A stretch of 64,000 bases of DNA from Cardinalis cardinalis (Eukaryota > Chordata > Aves > Passeriformes > Cardinalidae), in the NCBI GenBank assembly GCA_014549065.1, contig JACDOX010000085.1:2323697-2387696 (forward strand), in the 5' to 3' direction. Below the pieces are notes generated by a model that searched no databases, was not told where the DNA came from, and saw only the letters and a program-made list of their open reading frames with translations. This document shows, piece by piece, positions 1 through 14,570 of the stretch (the first letter of the stretch is position 1; each line of letters starts with the position of its first letter). Made by a program: the position numbers and the translations under genes.

Positions 1-1827
1 ATGCATCCTTGCTCTCATTTAATTAAGCCTGAGCTACAGCTTGTATTCTCTGCATGTCAGCTCTGGGTTGGATTTCTTTTTGTTCCCAGAAGCATTTCTC
101 AACTGTCCAGTGCCTTGTCGGCCCTTTCTAAATGCTTATTTGATAAAACATACTTGTCTTTTCTACAAATGGGCAAGTTTTAATTGTCCCTACATCCATT
201 CAAGCATGATGAAGCTTCAGGAACATGAGGTGTTCTTATACAGTTGTCTTTAATTATGAATATTTTTAGCAGTGCACCTACCAAAGCCTTATGCTTCCAA
301 GGTATGATTTTAAAAAATTAGGGAAGTTGTGATATTTCCCAGCAGTACCCTTTTGATTTGTACTGCATTCAAAATGCTTAGCAGCAATAGCTAGGTTTGG
401 TGAAGGGAAGGAAATGGAGTTTTATGCTTGTCTGTTTCTATTGTATAGGGCAAATTGGCAAAAGGGAAGATACACTAATTATAAAGTATCTAAATTACGT
501 TAATTATAATCAATTGCTCTCAGAACCAAATGTGTCATTCTGATTCTGTTTCTGCTGGACTGTAAAGCTGTTCTGTGCTGTTACACTCTACACTTCAAAT
601 GACATCACAGAACAGGAAAAATCTTGATTTTTTTCAGAGTAATGGTTTTGGAGGTAAAACATAAAATATTCATATTTGATAGCATGAGGTCTGGCTAATT
701 GCTTAAATAAAGCTCTAAGGCACATCTTTGCTCATAACAAATAGACACTTGTACTAACAAAAATATTTGGAGGCTAATTAAAGACTTGGGTATCTGTTTC
801 ATTTCTTTGAGTGAAATAAAGGTAAAAGTTGTTCTGATCAATATATCTAGAAATAAATAAATACTTCATATCTCACTGATTGCAAATACAAGATGTATTT
901 GTGACAGTTGCAATGTTGAAGTGAGGGCTGTAAAGGATTTTAGCGCTGCTTCCNTTTTCCTGTGTGTCACTTGCTGTCAGAACATCGAAACAAGAGCTCA
1001 CCCGTTGTTTTCCAGTGCTGGGTGGGTCCCATCCATCCCCTGCCAGGCTGGCCTTGCAGAGCNTGCTGAGTCCCAGGCACCCAGCAGCAGTGGGGAAAAT
1101 GTGAGTTGGCTTGCCAGGGTGAAGGTTGTGCAGCAGGCAGGACAGAAAGCTGTGTGCAGGTGACCTGGTTCATGTTACCCTCTGTGGGGTGTTTTCTGCC
1201 CAGCATTTCTTGAAAACTATCTGGGATGCATTTTACTTTGGGGTTGGTCTGAAATGATACTGAAACGTGGGGTCTGTTTGTGTTTTATTCATTTTGTGTA
1301 ATAGCTACAGCTGAACACANCTGAAAAGGCTTTTGTGATGCTGCTTTTCTTCCCCCCACACACTCCTGCAATTTTCNTCAGGTTATGCTGGGAATAGACC
1401 TCAGTGGCATAAATAGTTTTTGCATAGCAAAGTGATTTAAAGTGTTAACTCCATTATTGGGATGGAGGAGCACAGCACAGAAAATAAAAATGCACCAAGA
1501 ATGTCTCACAAACAATCAGATAATAATTGGATAAATATAGANGTGCCCAGCTGTGTTTTACATGCAGCAGTTCCCAGATCCAGTTACAGTAATTTTGTAG
1601 CAGGGCAGCTTTGAAGTGGCTGTGCCCATTTCCATGTAACACACTGGGACTTGTGTCTGTTCCTGTAATTTCCCCTCCTTTGAGTCCTGGAGCCCCAGCA
1701 CAGGGAGAACCCACTCCTGGGGCTCTTGTTTCCAGTGCACAGGAGTGGGATGAGTTATATGGAAGATTCTTTTGCTCACCTGCCTGGGCTGCTGCACAGA
1801 TCACACAGGCATTTTTCACATTCACCT

Positions 1828-1844
1828 TCCTCCTCCTCCTCCTC
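1828..1844. repeat. TCC triplet run
   Basis: Five to six TCC units in a pyrimidine-rich patch. Confidence 0.9.
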
Positions 1845-3645
1845 TGCCTCATTTACAGCCCTGTTGATGTGGCTGTGCAGCCCCTGGAGTCTGGCTCCCT
1901 GTCAGAGCTCCCCAGTTTCACTCAGGGAGGAGTTAACTGGGCTGGAGGCCCAGTGAAAGTCTGTCAATAGCTGCTAAATCCCACAGAGATATCAAGCTCT
2001 GTGTTACCTGCTCCTGTGTTCTGGCTTNTGATTGGGAAAATGACTCCAACTGGGTGGGCTGTAGTGCTGAAGCCAAAGCAAGATTTAAANGAAAAAGACA
2101 CAAATGTTTGATTGTTTTGCCTTACACAACAGTGTTTATTGGCACAGTTGGTGATGATGCTGAGGCAGTGGGCAATCTGTCAGTTGTCNCTCCCAAAGCT
2201 GCTAGCTGGACATTTGTGGAAGTGATAAAATTTGTCTGAAAACATGTTTCCATGGGAAATGAAGAATGGAAGCTAATAATCTTGGGTTACTTGAAATACT
2301 CCCTGTAATTCCTCTTCAGGAAAAAGAAACAAAAAAAAAAAAGGTTTTGGGAAACGTGTGGTTCAGTGTCCTTTCCATGATTGAAAATCTTGTGCTGGCC
2401 CAGCCAAACAGGTGATTTTTGCAGTGGAAAGGGCATGTCCCACATGCACCAGCTGCTCCCCCTCCCCTCCAGCACCTTTTTGTAGCATCCCAGTTGTGAT
2501 GAGAGGGGCAGCCCTGGCTGTGAGCCNTCCCATCAGTCACTCAGGCAGCCTTGCCCTCCTGTATCAGCTGTATTTCCAGCCACAGCAAGCCATGCATTAG
2601 AGAAGGCTCTGTGAGCTCTCGGAAGCTGTGTCCAGTAATTGACAGAGCATCTGAATTTGAGGCTTGTCTTTCAAAGCTCCAGCCAGAGCCTGCATTGCTG
2701 CCTGAGCTCAGGGCATTGTGTGTGTGTAGAGAGCTGTCAGCCTCAGAACAGGATTAGCAAAATCTGTCATGCAGCAGAAATACCGCGGCTGGGAGAGTCG
2801 TGCCTCTCGCACCAGCACGGCCTGGGCAGAGCCAGAGTGTGCCTCTCTGGTGTTGGGCATTCACAGCCAAAGCATTGCTCATATCCTCGGAGCAAAACAA
2901 AACCAAACACACCACCCTGCCAGGGTTTCTTCTGTCAGTGGAGCTTTCTCTGGTGGAGAGCTCTTCTCTGAGAAGTGGGAGCCCCGGAGGAGCCCNCTCC
3001 TTGGGCTGGGATGGCACAGCCCCTCTGTGACCACAGCCCAGGGTGGCCTGGCCACGCTGCCCTGTGCCCCACAGGCAGCACTGAGACTTTGGAGAGTGCC
3101 AGCCGTGCTGTCCCTCGCAGGACAGGTCAGGTCCCTGCCCCTTTGTTGCACCACTGTTTCTCTACTTCAAAAGTGCTGCTCAGCTGGAAGGAAAAATCAG
3201 CAATTTTAAGACTGGGGAGCCTGTGGTGGTGCCTTCTGTTAGGTAGCAAGTGCCAGGGGCAGCCATTGGTAATGGGTTAGTAATTTGTAAGGCCAAGCTT
3301 GAAGTGGAGCTTCCAAGAAAGGTTTTGCTACAAGAGGTTTGATGAGCTTTTTGCTCTACTTAGAGAGTCAGCTGTAAAACATTTGTAAACCTGAAATAGT
3401 TTTCATCTTGCTGCTTTTGCATAATACAATTTATTGCACATGTAATTCTATGACTCCACAGGAACCAGAAAGAATTATTATTTCTTTGTTCCTGTGTCTT
3501 TTAGCATTTAATTGTGCTTTATCCTCTGTAGTAAATGTTACCTACATTTCTAATTGCTTTTGACTGTCTTCTAATGTTTACGTACAACAAACAAAATATT
3601 TTTAGTAAATGTTGATAATTAAATCATGATATTAGAAGAGCAAGC

Positions 3646-3673
3646 ACTTAGTGTCTATAAAATGACACTAAGT
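3646..3673. repeat. Perfect 10-bp inverted repeat, 8-nt spacer
   Basis: ACTTAGTGTC (3646-3655) and GACACTAAGT (3664-3673) are exact reverse complements around tataaaat. They could form a stem-loop; no function is assigned. Confidence 0.97.
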
Positions 3674-6600
3674 TAATTATTTACAAATTATCTAGATGCT
3701 AATTTGGTTGTGGTCTTCAACAGTGTTTGGTTTCTTAGTAAGCAGGAAGCAAGCGATGTTTGATCGCTGCTCACAGAGCACCTCTGGCAGCTCAGCTTTG
3801 AACTTGTGTTGGCCCTGTTATCACAGTATGTGCTAGCTGAACATAGTGTCTTGCAAAGGTCAAAAAGTTACCTTTGGCTAATAGCCGATTTGTTGNTTTT
3901 TTAAGGGCAAAAAAGCAAAAGGCAGTTTAAATAACAAACGAGGCGCCAAGTCAGCCTTTTGGTAACCTTTTCTCAAGGTGTGCTGGCTGTTCCTTTGCCT
4001 ATGCAAACAAGAAATGTTGTGCAAGTGGGGGTCATTACCTTTTTATTTTAGGTATCAAACTGACATATTCTTCACATTCATTTTCTTTCTCTTTTTGAAT
4101 AGCTTTGTGTTCTTTATAGCCCAGCCTTTCAAAACTGACACACATAAAACTGTTCATGTTTTTTATCTTGTCTTTAAATTCTGATTTAAAGAGGAGCCTA
4201 AGTTTAAACATGCAGAGGTCCCTGCCNCAGATTTCTTGTGTCACCCAGTGCAGGAGTCCCTTTCTGGCTCTCCTGGTTCTGTGGTGGTTGGGTAGCCTGG
4301 CACAGAAAGTGCTGATGATGTGCCAGTGCTGCTCCTGTCAGTGAATTGGCGTTTGTGTGGGAGATTTAGCACACAAAAACTTGGCCATTCATAAGGAAAT
4401 TATTTAGTTCAGCATTTTTATTTAAAAGGTCCCTGACAGATGCAGGTTGTGCCGTGCAGAAGGAGCTGCCCCAGTTGCAGTTGGGGAGGTCTCTGTGGTT
4501 GCAGTGGGTGCATGTTTGCTGGGCAGAGCTCCTCTGGCTTTCCTGCAGGAAGGCTGCAAATCCCAGCGTGGCTCCANCTGGCCTGAGGCAAACTGATGGA
4601 CTTGGAAAGCCCAAAAGCTTCAGAGAAGCTAAAACTCAAATGAAACTCTTGTTTGGGGTCATACTCAGCAGTAGTGACCATGAGGAGCTGTGTGCAGGAG
4701 ATGTGTGTGAGTAGCCTGCAGATTTGATGAAGTGACTGGCTTCCATCTCCATGACAAACAGGTTTCTGGCTTGTATCTGTTTCTTGTGGTGCCAGAGGGT
4801 GGAAATCCAGGTTGTGTCCATTGCCTGGAGGATGCCACAGAAGTCACAGCAAAATACCAAGCAGCTTCTGCAGAGTTGGTGGAGCTGGTGTGGTGCCTCT
4901 GAATCCAGGGGTGTGCAGATCTCATTCGTGTTAAAGACATTTAGGGATTGTGTCTGCGTATTACTATATTTAAAAATACATTTAATATAAATTTCCCACT
5001 GTTCCAGCTTGTACTAAACATAGGCATTTTTGGTCAATTGTTGTTCCAGCACAGAAATAGCAGTTTTTCCTTGCAGACCTTGATGCACACACCAGTCTGG
5101 GAGCTGTTCCTTTACTGTGCAGTGAAGGAAGTTAGTAAAGGCCTGTTTTGATTTATTGTTACAGAAAGTGCCAGTATCATGACTGATCCATAGGTCTGTG
5201 CCACTTCTGACCATTACCTGAAAATTCACCCTGAAATCCATGCTGTTAAAAGATGAGAGCAGCATTTCAAATTGCATTTGCTCNAGAGTGGATTGGGAGG
5301 CTTTGGCATAGTGCCTAGTTTACACTAAGCTTGCCAGCAGAGGAAGTTAATCAAAAATTGTTGGTCCAAGGTGAATTCTTGCTCTGTTTTAGCTTAAATT
5401 ACTTTCTACAGTAGACAGTCCTACATCTTGAGCTAATCTGTTCAACTCCAGGAATAGGTTGTGTATTTTCAAAAGCATAATTTCCTTGCAAATGCTCCTG
5501 AAACAGCTGTCTGAGCCTCTGTGCTCCATCCAACATCAATCCAAATATTGGCATAATTCAGAAAATGGCATTCATCCATTTGTTGAGTGGGAGAGTGGGC
5601 ATTGCAGTCAGTCAAAGACCAGTGGTGTCCCAGCTGGTAATTTTAATTTTCACTGGGATCTTCAAACCCTCTCCTGCCCCTCATGCCCGTCATCTCTGCT
5701 GGTCATGAAAATGCAGAATTAGGAAGCTGGGGAAGGTCACCCTGGGAAATTCAAACTGTAGAGGGTCAGCAGGGCTTGCTTGTCTTCCAAGGTGTGCTGC
5801 CAGACACATGTGCTGCCTGGAGAGATGCTCTGTTCCCAAAAGAGGATTTTTCATTTCTCTAAGTGTTTGCTATTTCTCTAAATATCCTTGTTCCTCTTCA
5901 GATTTCCTCCCTTGTCACCTCCTGATGTAACTGCTGTGGCTCTGACAGCATATGCTTTTCCTCCTAGGTTTTGTGTTCTTAATTAGAATTTAACTTTTAG
6001 TTTGATGTGTCNCATTTTCTGAATGTTTTCAAACTGAGATTCCTTGTGCCTAATGTCTGTGTTCCCTCTGTGGCAGTTAATTCTGTTCCAGTAATATTTG
6101 CAAATATGCTGCCTGCAGTAGAACACTTTCTTGATGTCCTTATTTCCATTATTGTCTGCCTTTGTGATATTGTGTGTATCTGAATAAGTATTTTGATGTC
6201 TGAAAAAATACAGTGGAAGCTAAATTCTGTCTGTACTATTTGCTTTTTCTGTCCACATTCAAAATTATAGGACTTAGGCTGAAATCAGACTTGTCTTTCT
6301 ACTTATGAAATGTTGTTTTTGCTAGATATTTTGAAATCTTGAATAACTGTATGTTTCCACAAGAGAAAGTAATTTGCAGAGCTGAGTAATAGCTCTTACT
6401 CAGTAAAACACAAGGCTTGCAAGTCAGGCAGTTGCATCAATGTGAATGCTCACTTGCTTTGGATTGAAGGTGCTGTTTAAGTGTTTCCCCAAGTCTGGGC
6501 CCTGATGCAAAAATATTTGCTTATAATTTCAGTGAATTGCCTTTTGCTGTCTTAATAGGCTTCTTAATTATTTATTGGCAGTGATACTGAAAGGGGGTGA

Positions 6601-9170
6601 ATTTCCAGGATGTGTGCAGTTTGAGTCAACAAATGTGAACAACTGCATTTAAAATGCCTGCTTCAGCATTCAATAGGAGAGAAGGATCCATTAGGCTGGT
6701 CACAGTCACAGGAGTGCAAGTGCTGTGCAGAGACAGAGTGAAATTCCTAAAAATGCTGAGGGGTGTTTGCCAGACTGCTTGAAGGCATCCAGCTGTCCTT
6801 GCCTGTGAATGAGAGTCCCATAGAGCTGAGCAGGAAAAGCTTTTCTTGGCGGTNGTAGGGTTTGGAGATCTGAGGTGGTTCTTCACTTCAAAACAAAACC
6901 ATGTCTTTTGATATTTTCATAAAAGGTGGGCAGAAGATACTCCTTAAGCCCCCAGTGCTGTGTTGTGCATGCACATACCAGAGAGGTCCTAGAGGTTCAG
7001 GGGTTTGCCCTGCTGCTGAGCAGGAGAGGATTGTGGCATCACCAGGTAATACAGATCCCACAAGTCTTTTCTTTACCAGTGTTTGGAGCACAGTGGAAAT
7101 GTTGTTGACAAGTAGCACGTGTGCTGCAGACTTCTTAAACATCCATGTAGTCCCCCAGAGAAATTCCTTGTTACGAAAGGAGAGGCTGGAGCAGGAATTT
7201 TATTTTCTCAGTCTCCTAGTTGTCATATTTTTCTGCTAAACCTCAGCCATGCAGTAGCAAAGATGGAGTGTCTGTCCCAGCCTGAGCAGCTCCAGAAATG
7301 CCCATTTCACTGGGGGCCCAAGCTCAGGCTGGGCTCTGGAGCCTGGTGAGAGGTACCTCTGGAAATGGAAGTGCCAGGTACTGTGACCAACAGCCAGAGG
7401 CAAAGTCTTACATTGCAGCTTTAATTAAAGCATCTCAGGGAATTTGCATCATCTAAACATTATAATGCTCAGCAGGAACTTTGAGTCAAAGCCAAAGGAT
7501 AATAAGAATTAAACCACATTTCACCCATGTACATTACAAGGATTTATATTCTTTGCTGGCACTGAATAATGCATTACTGTGGTGTCATAACTGGTGTTAC
7601 ATGCGACCTTATAAAATGCTGTGATCCTTTCAAGCATTTATTATTAAGTAAAAAATGAAGTATTTTTTTCCAGCTATCCCACTTTCATGGTTTTTTCAAG
7701 TTTAAAATTTGTTTTGGAACATAGCCTAGAAAGAACAATTACACTAGCATCATTATTTTTAGGAAAATTTGCATAGCTTGCTTTTACACAGGTACATAAA
7801 GACATAATGGTACTAGATGGAGAAGGATAGCTGTAAAGTGCTTTGCTTTTCTTTGCCAAAATTTCATATAAGCATGAGATATCATCTCAGGGATTGAGAA
7901 CAAACTTGTAATTTCAGAGAAAAATATGAAAGCTACTTCTCCAGTATAAACTTATTTTATGTGTTACCAGAGACTAACAAAAGTAATAGGAAATAACAAA
8001 TAGCTTAAATAAAGAGTATCTTGTGTGCCTGTAATAAAGNATATATGCATCTAAGGAAAAAAGTGGACAAAAGGAATCAGCACAATCCTTATTGGTCACT
8101 CTTTGATCAGGTGGAGGAGAATCCTTCAAGACCACACTGCAAGTTGCCAGCCAGGCCACTAAGTTTCTTNATTTTGGTTTTTGGTTCTTCTCTCCTGTTA
8201 CTGGTGTTGAACAGCCACTTCCCCTTGCAGCCCTTTGTCAGGATGATGTTGTCTGTTACTGCTATTGATTTCTAGGCAGTCCAGGCTGCTAAAATTATTT
8301 TTGAANTTTGTCTTAGGTAAATAAGGTTAATGAAATGGAGGGAAATGCAAAAATTACTCTGAGGTAATGAAGAGAATAAAAGGTGGCAGTTTGGGCTGAT
8401 TCGGGGTGAAATAGATGTGAAGCCTCAGTGGAAGCTCTGAAGTCTCCAGAGTTTAGGTTCTGAAAATCCTCTGTGAGCTTTGAAATGTCACCAAATGTGG
8501 AAACCCAGAGCACCGGGAATATTTCTCTGTCTGCTCTGGGGTGTCCTGGCCCCCAGGGCAGCACCAACTTTGACCCTCATNCATGGAGAAAGTTTCNNAG
8601 ACTTCAAGATAGACCAGAATCCACAAAAGTGTGAAATAGATTATAGAGAGCAGTGTAGGTGTGTCACTTGGTGAGAAATTGAGGTTTTGGGATTTTTAGT
8701 ATNTTGTGGATGGAAACAAGATGGAGGGCACAGGGTGTCTGTCGTCCTGGGTTTCTTCTTCATGCTTCTTCCTCCTTCTTCTTCATGGGTTTGGGTGGCA
8801 TTTTGTAATTGGGCAGAAAAGTCCACATTGCAGGTTCTTTGGGATCAGCTGTTGGGTTAAAAGGGAAGATAATCCAGGTGTCAGTTCTTAATTGGATAGT
8901 TTAGTCTTAAAAGACCTTGTAACAAGAGATTGTTGGCCATTTTGTGCCTTCTAATGAAAAGCTGCCGAACTCACAGCACTGAGACTGTTTTACTGANNAG
9001 AAATAATAAACACCTGAGTCTGNNCATGAAATACCATCTCAAGTGCCTTCAATCCAGACCCAAAGAAACCCACAACTGGTACCACCACAACCAAACTCAT
9101 ACACTAAGCTGAGGCAGGGCTGTGGTTGTTCACATGTGTGCCTGTCTGCCTCTGCACAGAGAGCTGACCC

Positions 9171-9239
9171 TGTCCAGCTGCCCTGGCAGTGTGTGTCCAG
9201 CTGCCCTGGCAGTGTGTGTCCAGCTGCACCAGGCCAGTT
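9171..9239. repeat. Minisatellite, 23-bp unit, about 2.5-3 copies
   Basis: Two identical 23-bp units (9171-9193 and 9194-9216; each starts tgtccagctg and ends ggcagtgtg) are followed by a diverged third copy from 9217. Identity of the first two units implies recent slippage duplication. Confidence 0.95.
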
Positions 9240-9518
9240 CCCTGGTGGCAGAGGGCAAGGCAGGGCTCACAGGAGATGCTCCCCATTGGTATTTTCCTGA
9301 CAAAAGCCAGCCCAATGTCTGTAACACCTCTGTGCCCAGGCTGGTTGTTTCTTGAGCAGCTGAGCGTTTCCTCTGAAGTACCACTGTGCTAACTGGGCTT
9401 TTTCCACAAGGACCTTTAGCATAATTTTATTCTTAATTAACTCTGAGTCAGCCTTCCAAACTGTTCCCATGACATGTGGCTAAAGCAGGACTGCTGTGTA
9501 ATCTGTGCACCATATGTN

Positions 9519-9530
9519 GGTAGGTAGGTA
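9519..9530. repeat. GGTA microsatellite
   Basis: Three GGTA units immediately after an N at 9518, which may reflect length or base polymorphism. Confidence 0.85.
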
Positions 9531-12500
9531 GAAAACAATGTATTTCCCCTTTTGGTCTCTAATTCTTTTCTGTAGCAGATTTTTTTGTCCTGTAGCCCAA
9601 ACTCTCAGATGCTTACCAAAAACTTGAAAGAGCCTTCTCTTAGAAAACTTCCCTTTCGTTACATGCTTCCTCTGTATCTGCTGGCATCAGCACCCTGTCC
9701 CTTTAACACTTTGCTTTAGTGCAAGTATTGCAGGTGCCAAGTGCAACCTCCCTGCTTTTTATTATTATTTGTTGCTGTTAAATATATTTGCTTAATATAT
9801 GAAGCTAAAAATAGTTGTGCTTTTGAAGGAAGGTGGTGCTCTTGCTGGTTTACAGACTCNGTGTAGTTGAGCTATACCAGGATCAAATTCATATGAAGTA
9901 TGCCCAGTTAGTGAAATTGGTTAATACTGATGTTTCTCCACAGAGCTGCATGAATACAAAATTTCTTGGCATTAGCTAAAAAATTTTAACGAGATCCCCT
10001 TGTTATTTAACAAAGCNCTCAGTACTTGTCCAGAGAGCACAGTAACAACCTTCAGGCAGATTTTTAAACACCCAAACAAGCTTAAGGCAAGTAATTCGGT
10101 GTTTTTTGCATTACCTTTTATGTCTTATTCTTAGAGTTTGTTTGTGTTCTTACTGCTCTTGTGTGGCTCAAAGGTATACAGGCAAACACTAGCCAGGAGT
10201 AAAGGTTATTATTTTTATTATCATTGTAACAAAGTTAAGCTGTCTCTGGGTCCCTGCATGTTGAGCCCAGGTGGTGCTGAGACCTGAGCAGGACAAAGGG
10301 ATGCTCTGATGTCCNTGGTGTCTTACAGCAGAGCCCCAGATCATCTTGGACAAGGCTTAATTCTGAGGTTTCTGCAAGTTTGTCTTGAACTGGTAGCTGT
10401 TATAAACCAGCTGCTCTTCAACATCTCATCCACCCTCCAGAGTCTCACTGGAAGGGGTTTAACCCTGTCTTACTCTTCAGTAATGACTCGACTGTCATTG
10501 GGTGCAATTCTGCATTTTCCACAGTGGTCTTCCAAATATTTATGCTGGTGTTTGATTGAGCTCAGTGGCCTCTAGTGTGATGTTTTGAGCAATGCTGCCT
10601 TTGGAAGGGCCATGGATGATTCAAGTGGCTCACCAGGCCCTGCACTAATGAGTGTCCCATGCTCTGTGCCAGAGACAGCGAGCTGTGAAGCAACTGCAGT
10701 GAAGACTATATCCAGCTTCAGCTAAATAATTTGTTGTGCACTGTTTCTCTGTTTATGATTCAGTTTAAAGACCCTTTTAAGTGAAATTGGATACACTACA
10801 AAGTGTTGGTTTCATGTGTTTTATTTGCAGTTTAATCAGCGTGATCCAGCTGCCAGTGCAGGGGAAACCAGAGCTCGATTTTTAATTATCCCTGCTTTGC
10901 CTGAGTTAGGAATTCCCAGTAGTGCTGTCTGAGAAGAGATGCCAAAAACCGCATTGTTCTTTAATTAGCTGTTGTAATTGTTTCAGTCTAATCTCCATGA
11001 TTAGCAGCAGCATTAAATACAGCAGTAAGAATAGGCCTGCCCTCTTTGTGCTGCCCTAGTAAACACAATATTCTTACTTCTGGTAAGGGACATAATATAA
11101 AATCAATTAGAAGCCAACTAGTGTTGATTGGAAAATGATAAAGAGCAGTTACCATGAAGTGCAGATTGCTTTGTAAAGTTGGTTTATAACCATTCTTCTG
11201 GGATGGCTTTGCTGCCCAGTTTTGGGGAAAACACCAGAATAACAACCTCTTGCAGAGAAGCCTTTGAGGGTCTTGCAGAGGCTCTGTCCTGTGTGAAGCT
11301 CTGATACAAGCTCTGACAATAATCTTTGCTGCCCCTAGGTTTAGTGCCCATCCAGTTTTAAGGAGAGGGTCATTTTTACCCCCATGCAAAACAATTACAT
11401 TGTTAGATATGGACCATTGCAGAGTATTCCCCAAAGAGACATGTTTTAATCTTAAATTTAGCAGTGATTTTTATTCTGAGGTTCAAAGCTCCTCTGCAGT
11501 GGTGAAATTTACTTTGCAAAGAATANNTCTGCACAAGCATATGTGTTAGATCTGTTTCAGAATGGATTATGATACATAGACATGTAAAAATACAGGAAAA
11601 ATACTTAATGACACAGAAGTACAACTCCCATGCCTGCTTTGATGGTGTTCAGCTACCTGCTAAAGTACCAATTACTACTGCAAAGTCCCTAAATACCTTT
11701 GTAAATTTGGCTTCAAGTATCAATGCNTGTGGGAAAAGTAGGAATAATGCTCTTGGAAAATGCAGATTTAAGTTAGGCCATGCAGTCTAAAGTGAGCATT
11801 TGTGAGTGTAAAATGAGCACTTCTAGAGGAATGGAATTGCTGTAGTAATGGTTGTAGTCACAGACTGTGGAAATGTGAATATTTTGGCTGGTGCTATGTT
11901 TTTGTAAAGTAGTTGATGCAACCTTTTATGTCTTCTGCTGACATTTCAGACCCTCTGTGCTCCAGTGTCCCCAGCATGGGCAGCATGGGCTCNGGTTTTG
12001 GCTGTCAGAGTGCAGGTGTGGCACAGAGCTGGGAGAGGCTCCTCTAGGCATGCACCCAGCANTGCTCTGGGGCCTGGAGGGTTTCTTCTTGCTGAAGCCC
12101 CATGAAGTAAGGTAACGTTATCCTCATGATGAGAGTAGAGAAGAAGGTTTTGTTGCACCTAAACCCATATTTCCAGAGCCTAAACCCAGTGCTTGGAACA
12201 AACAAAATTAAAATCAATCCANCTAAACTTGCAGAAATGCAACTGTAAACTACAGGTAAGCTGATGAAAGAACAGAAGTGAGCTGATGTCTGCATTGGAT
12301 TACTCAGTGTGTATCAAAACTACTCTAGGTTGCAAGTTTTAAAAATTATCATTTTCTTGTCAATGAAACTGAAAAAAACTGCAATTCTTCTATTAAATTC
12401 TTTGAGGTTATCTGAAGTGTTTGCCATAAATTTTAGAAGGGTCAGATTAATTCTTCTGATGCTTTGTTTGAATAGCACTGCAAAATAGTTCATCCTGGTT

Positions 12501-14044
12501 TACAGTAGAAATCCAGTTCTTTTAAACCACAAAAACATCAGGTATTTGTCCAATGAGAAAACAACTAAAATCTAAGTGTATTTATTAGATTATTCATTGG
12601 AAGATACAGTGTTTGAACAACAAAAACTTCCTATGCACTCATCTGAGTATTTTTGGGGAAGCCACTGGGGAAGTGCTCAATGTTGTGAAGCTGGATATTA
12701 CTGAAGTGTGAGACTGCCCACAGCCAAGATTAAACTGGCTTGGCTTTANACAACTCTTACTCTTTCTGCCTCTAATATACATATGGAAGGAGAGAAGAGA
12801 TATGCCATTTTTTTCTCATCAGTTTATCTATAATTTTCCATTTTATAGACCTGATTAAAAGTAGAAAGAAGAAATGACCATATGTGATCCCAGTGACCTC
12901 AAAAACACATAACCACATTTGTTCTATCAAGAGCAGTACTTGATAGATTCAATTTTGTGATAATTTCACTCTTTGCTTTGCAGTAACAGCATGAAAATTG
13001 ATCCACTAAAGTAGGTCTGTACCTGGGAAGGCCTGATGAAAACTAAATACTACAGAGTAGTTACACAATCTTTCTATATTTTTCATGGATTCTTGTATTT
13101 TTTTCAGGGTGGTGCAAAACCTGAGCCTATTTAGGAAAAATTTGTGATTGTCTTTCATTATACTGGCTGGTTTTAAGTATGAATGTGCTAAGCTCCAACA
13201 TGTGTGGCCATTGCTGTGCCCAGACAGCCCCTCTGTCCAGTTGAACTTCACTACCAACACAATCTACCAGCAGAATTCTGCTGGTGTTTCATTTCTTGTA
13301 GAGCTTAAAGCTGGTAATGAGCCAGAACACAGCTAGGTCTTGTACAATGTAGGCAGCACTGGGACACCTCCTTACACTGTAAGAGATACTGAACAGTCTA
13401 GGCCAGNTAAAGTATTGAAATCAGGAGAATTGAATCAATACAAGATGGAAAAGGCTGGAGAATTAAATCTGGTTTCTCTGCAAGAAGCAGGTACTGCTTT
13501 CCATCAGTCACAGGAGGAAGCTGAACTAGCCATTAGTTAGGTGACCATTTATATTGATGCTGAGGTGTAATCCCATAAAGATTTCTTCNAATCAGCATAA
13601 ATAACCTGGGCTGGTGTTAGTGCTTCCATAAAAGCAGAGGATTTCAGGATAGAGGAATTTTGAGATTGCAGTAAATGTGTGACCTGCTGCACCCCTTGGG
13701 TTTCTTGTGTGTGGTTTCTGGCAGTGTGTTGGAACCAGCAACTGAGCCAGGCCTCGTGGGATCAGGATGTCTTCCCACCAGCTCTGTAATCACAGTAAAT
13801 GGAACCAACTTTTTTATTTTACTGCTTTTGACAGTACATTCATACTGCTCTGAATTCCCATAAGAGAAAACACAGACTTAGCAGACTACATGCCAAATAT
13901 ATGAAGTTCCCTGCACAAAAGCCTTGTGGAGCTGTGTTAATAATAAGTTGCTTTCCTCCATTGTCAGTCTCTGATTTCTATAGAAGTAAAAATGGTTGCA
14001 GCATTTCCTTAACTTCATATTTCAGGAAATGTCTTGAAAACAGC

Positions 14045-14058
14045 AAAAAAAAAAAAAA
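14045..14058. repeat. A14 homopolymer
   Basis: Fourteen As. No processed pseudogene body was recognised upstream. Confidence 0.95.
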
Positions 14059-14533
14059 GTTGGGAGAGTTAGTGAGCTCAGTTACCACTGATACCACTGG
14101 GATGAGCTGAAAATGGGCAGAGAATTTGAAGGNAGGTCCAGAGAACACAGCAGCAACAGAGTTTTACATTAATCCTTTCACCTCAGAGGTAAGGCAAAAC
14201 ACTTTTCTCATGATGGAAGCTGCTGTTATTCCTAGTAAAGGGGAAGGATTTTTCTGTCATGGCTTTCCATTTGGTACATTTAAGAGAATTTCTTTCATAA
14301 ACTGAGTCCTGAAATGTGTGATGGGAATGAACAGAGAGCACCAGAGTACCATTGTGGAGTTAAGGGATCATTAGCTTTACAAATACTTAACCTATCAGAC
14401 ACAGACACATTCTAGGGTAGCATAAATGATCTCATTGTTATAAATGTACATTGATTCTGTACATTCACATTCTGCACAGCGCTTCTAGAAACTGAAGCCA
14501 AGTTGCCCAAAAGAAACTGAAGGGAAGAGGCCA

Positions 14534-14570
14534 GCTGGCAGCTTTGCTGCTGGCAGCTTTGCTGCTGGCA
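14534..14570. repeat. Tandem repeat, 15-bp unit, about 2.5 copies
   Basis: Unit gctggcagctttgct occurs at 14534-14548 and 14549-14563, with a partial third copy that runs into an N at 14571. Confidence 0.95.

Noticed and set aside
7418..7431. 14-bp perfect palindrome GCTTTAATTAAAGC
   Set aside because: A few palindromes of this length are expected by chance in 64 kb of AT-rich DNA.
10988..11434. 148-codon minus-strand ORF with an ATG
   Set aside because: Within the range expected by chance for 64 kb in six frames; no recognisable motif, composition unremarkable, and no neighbouring gene signals.
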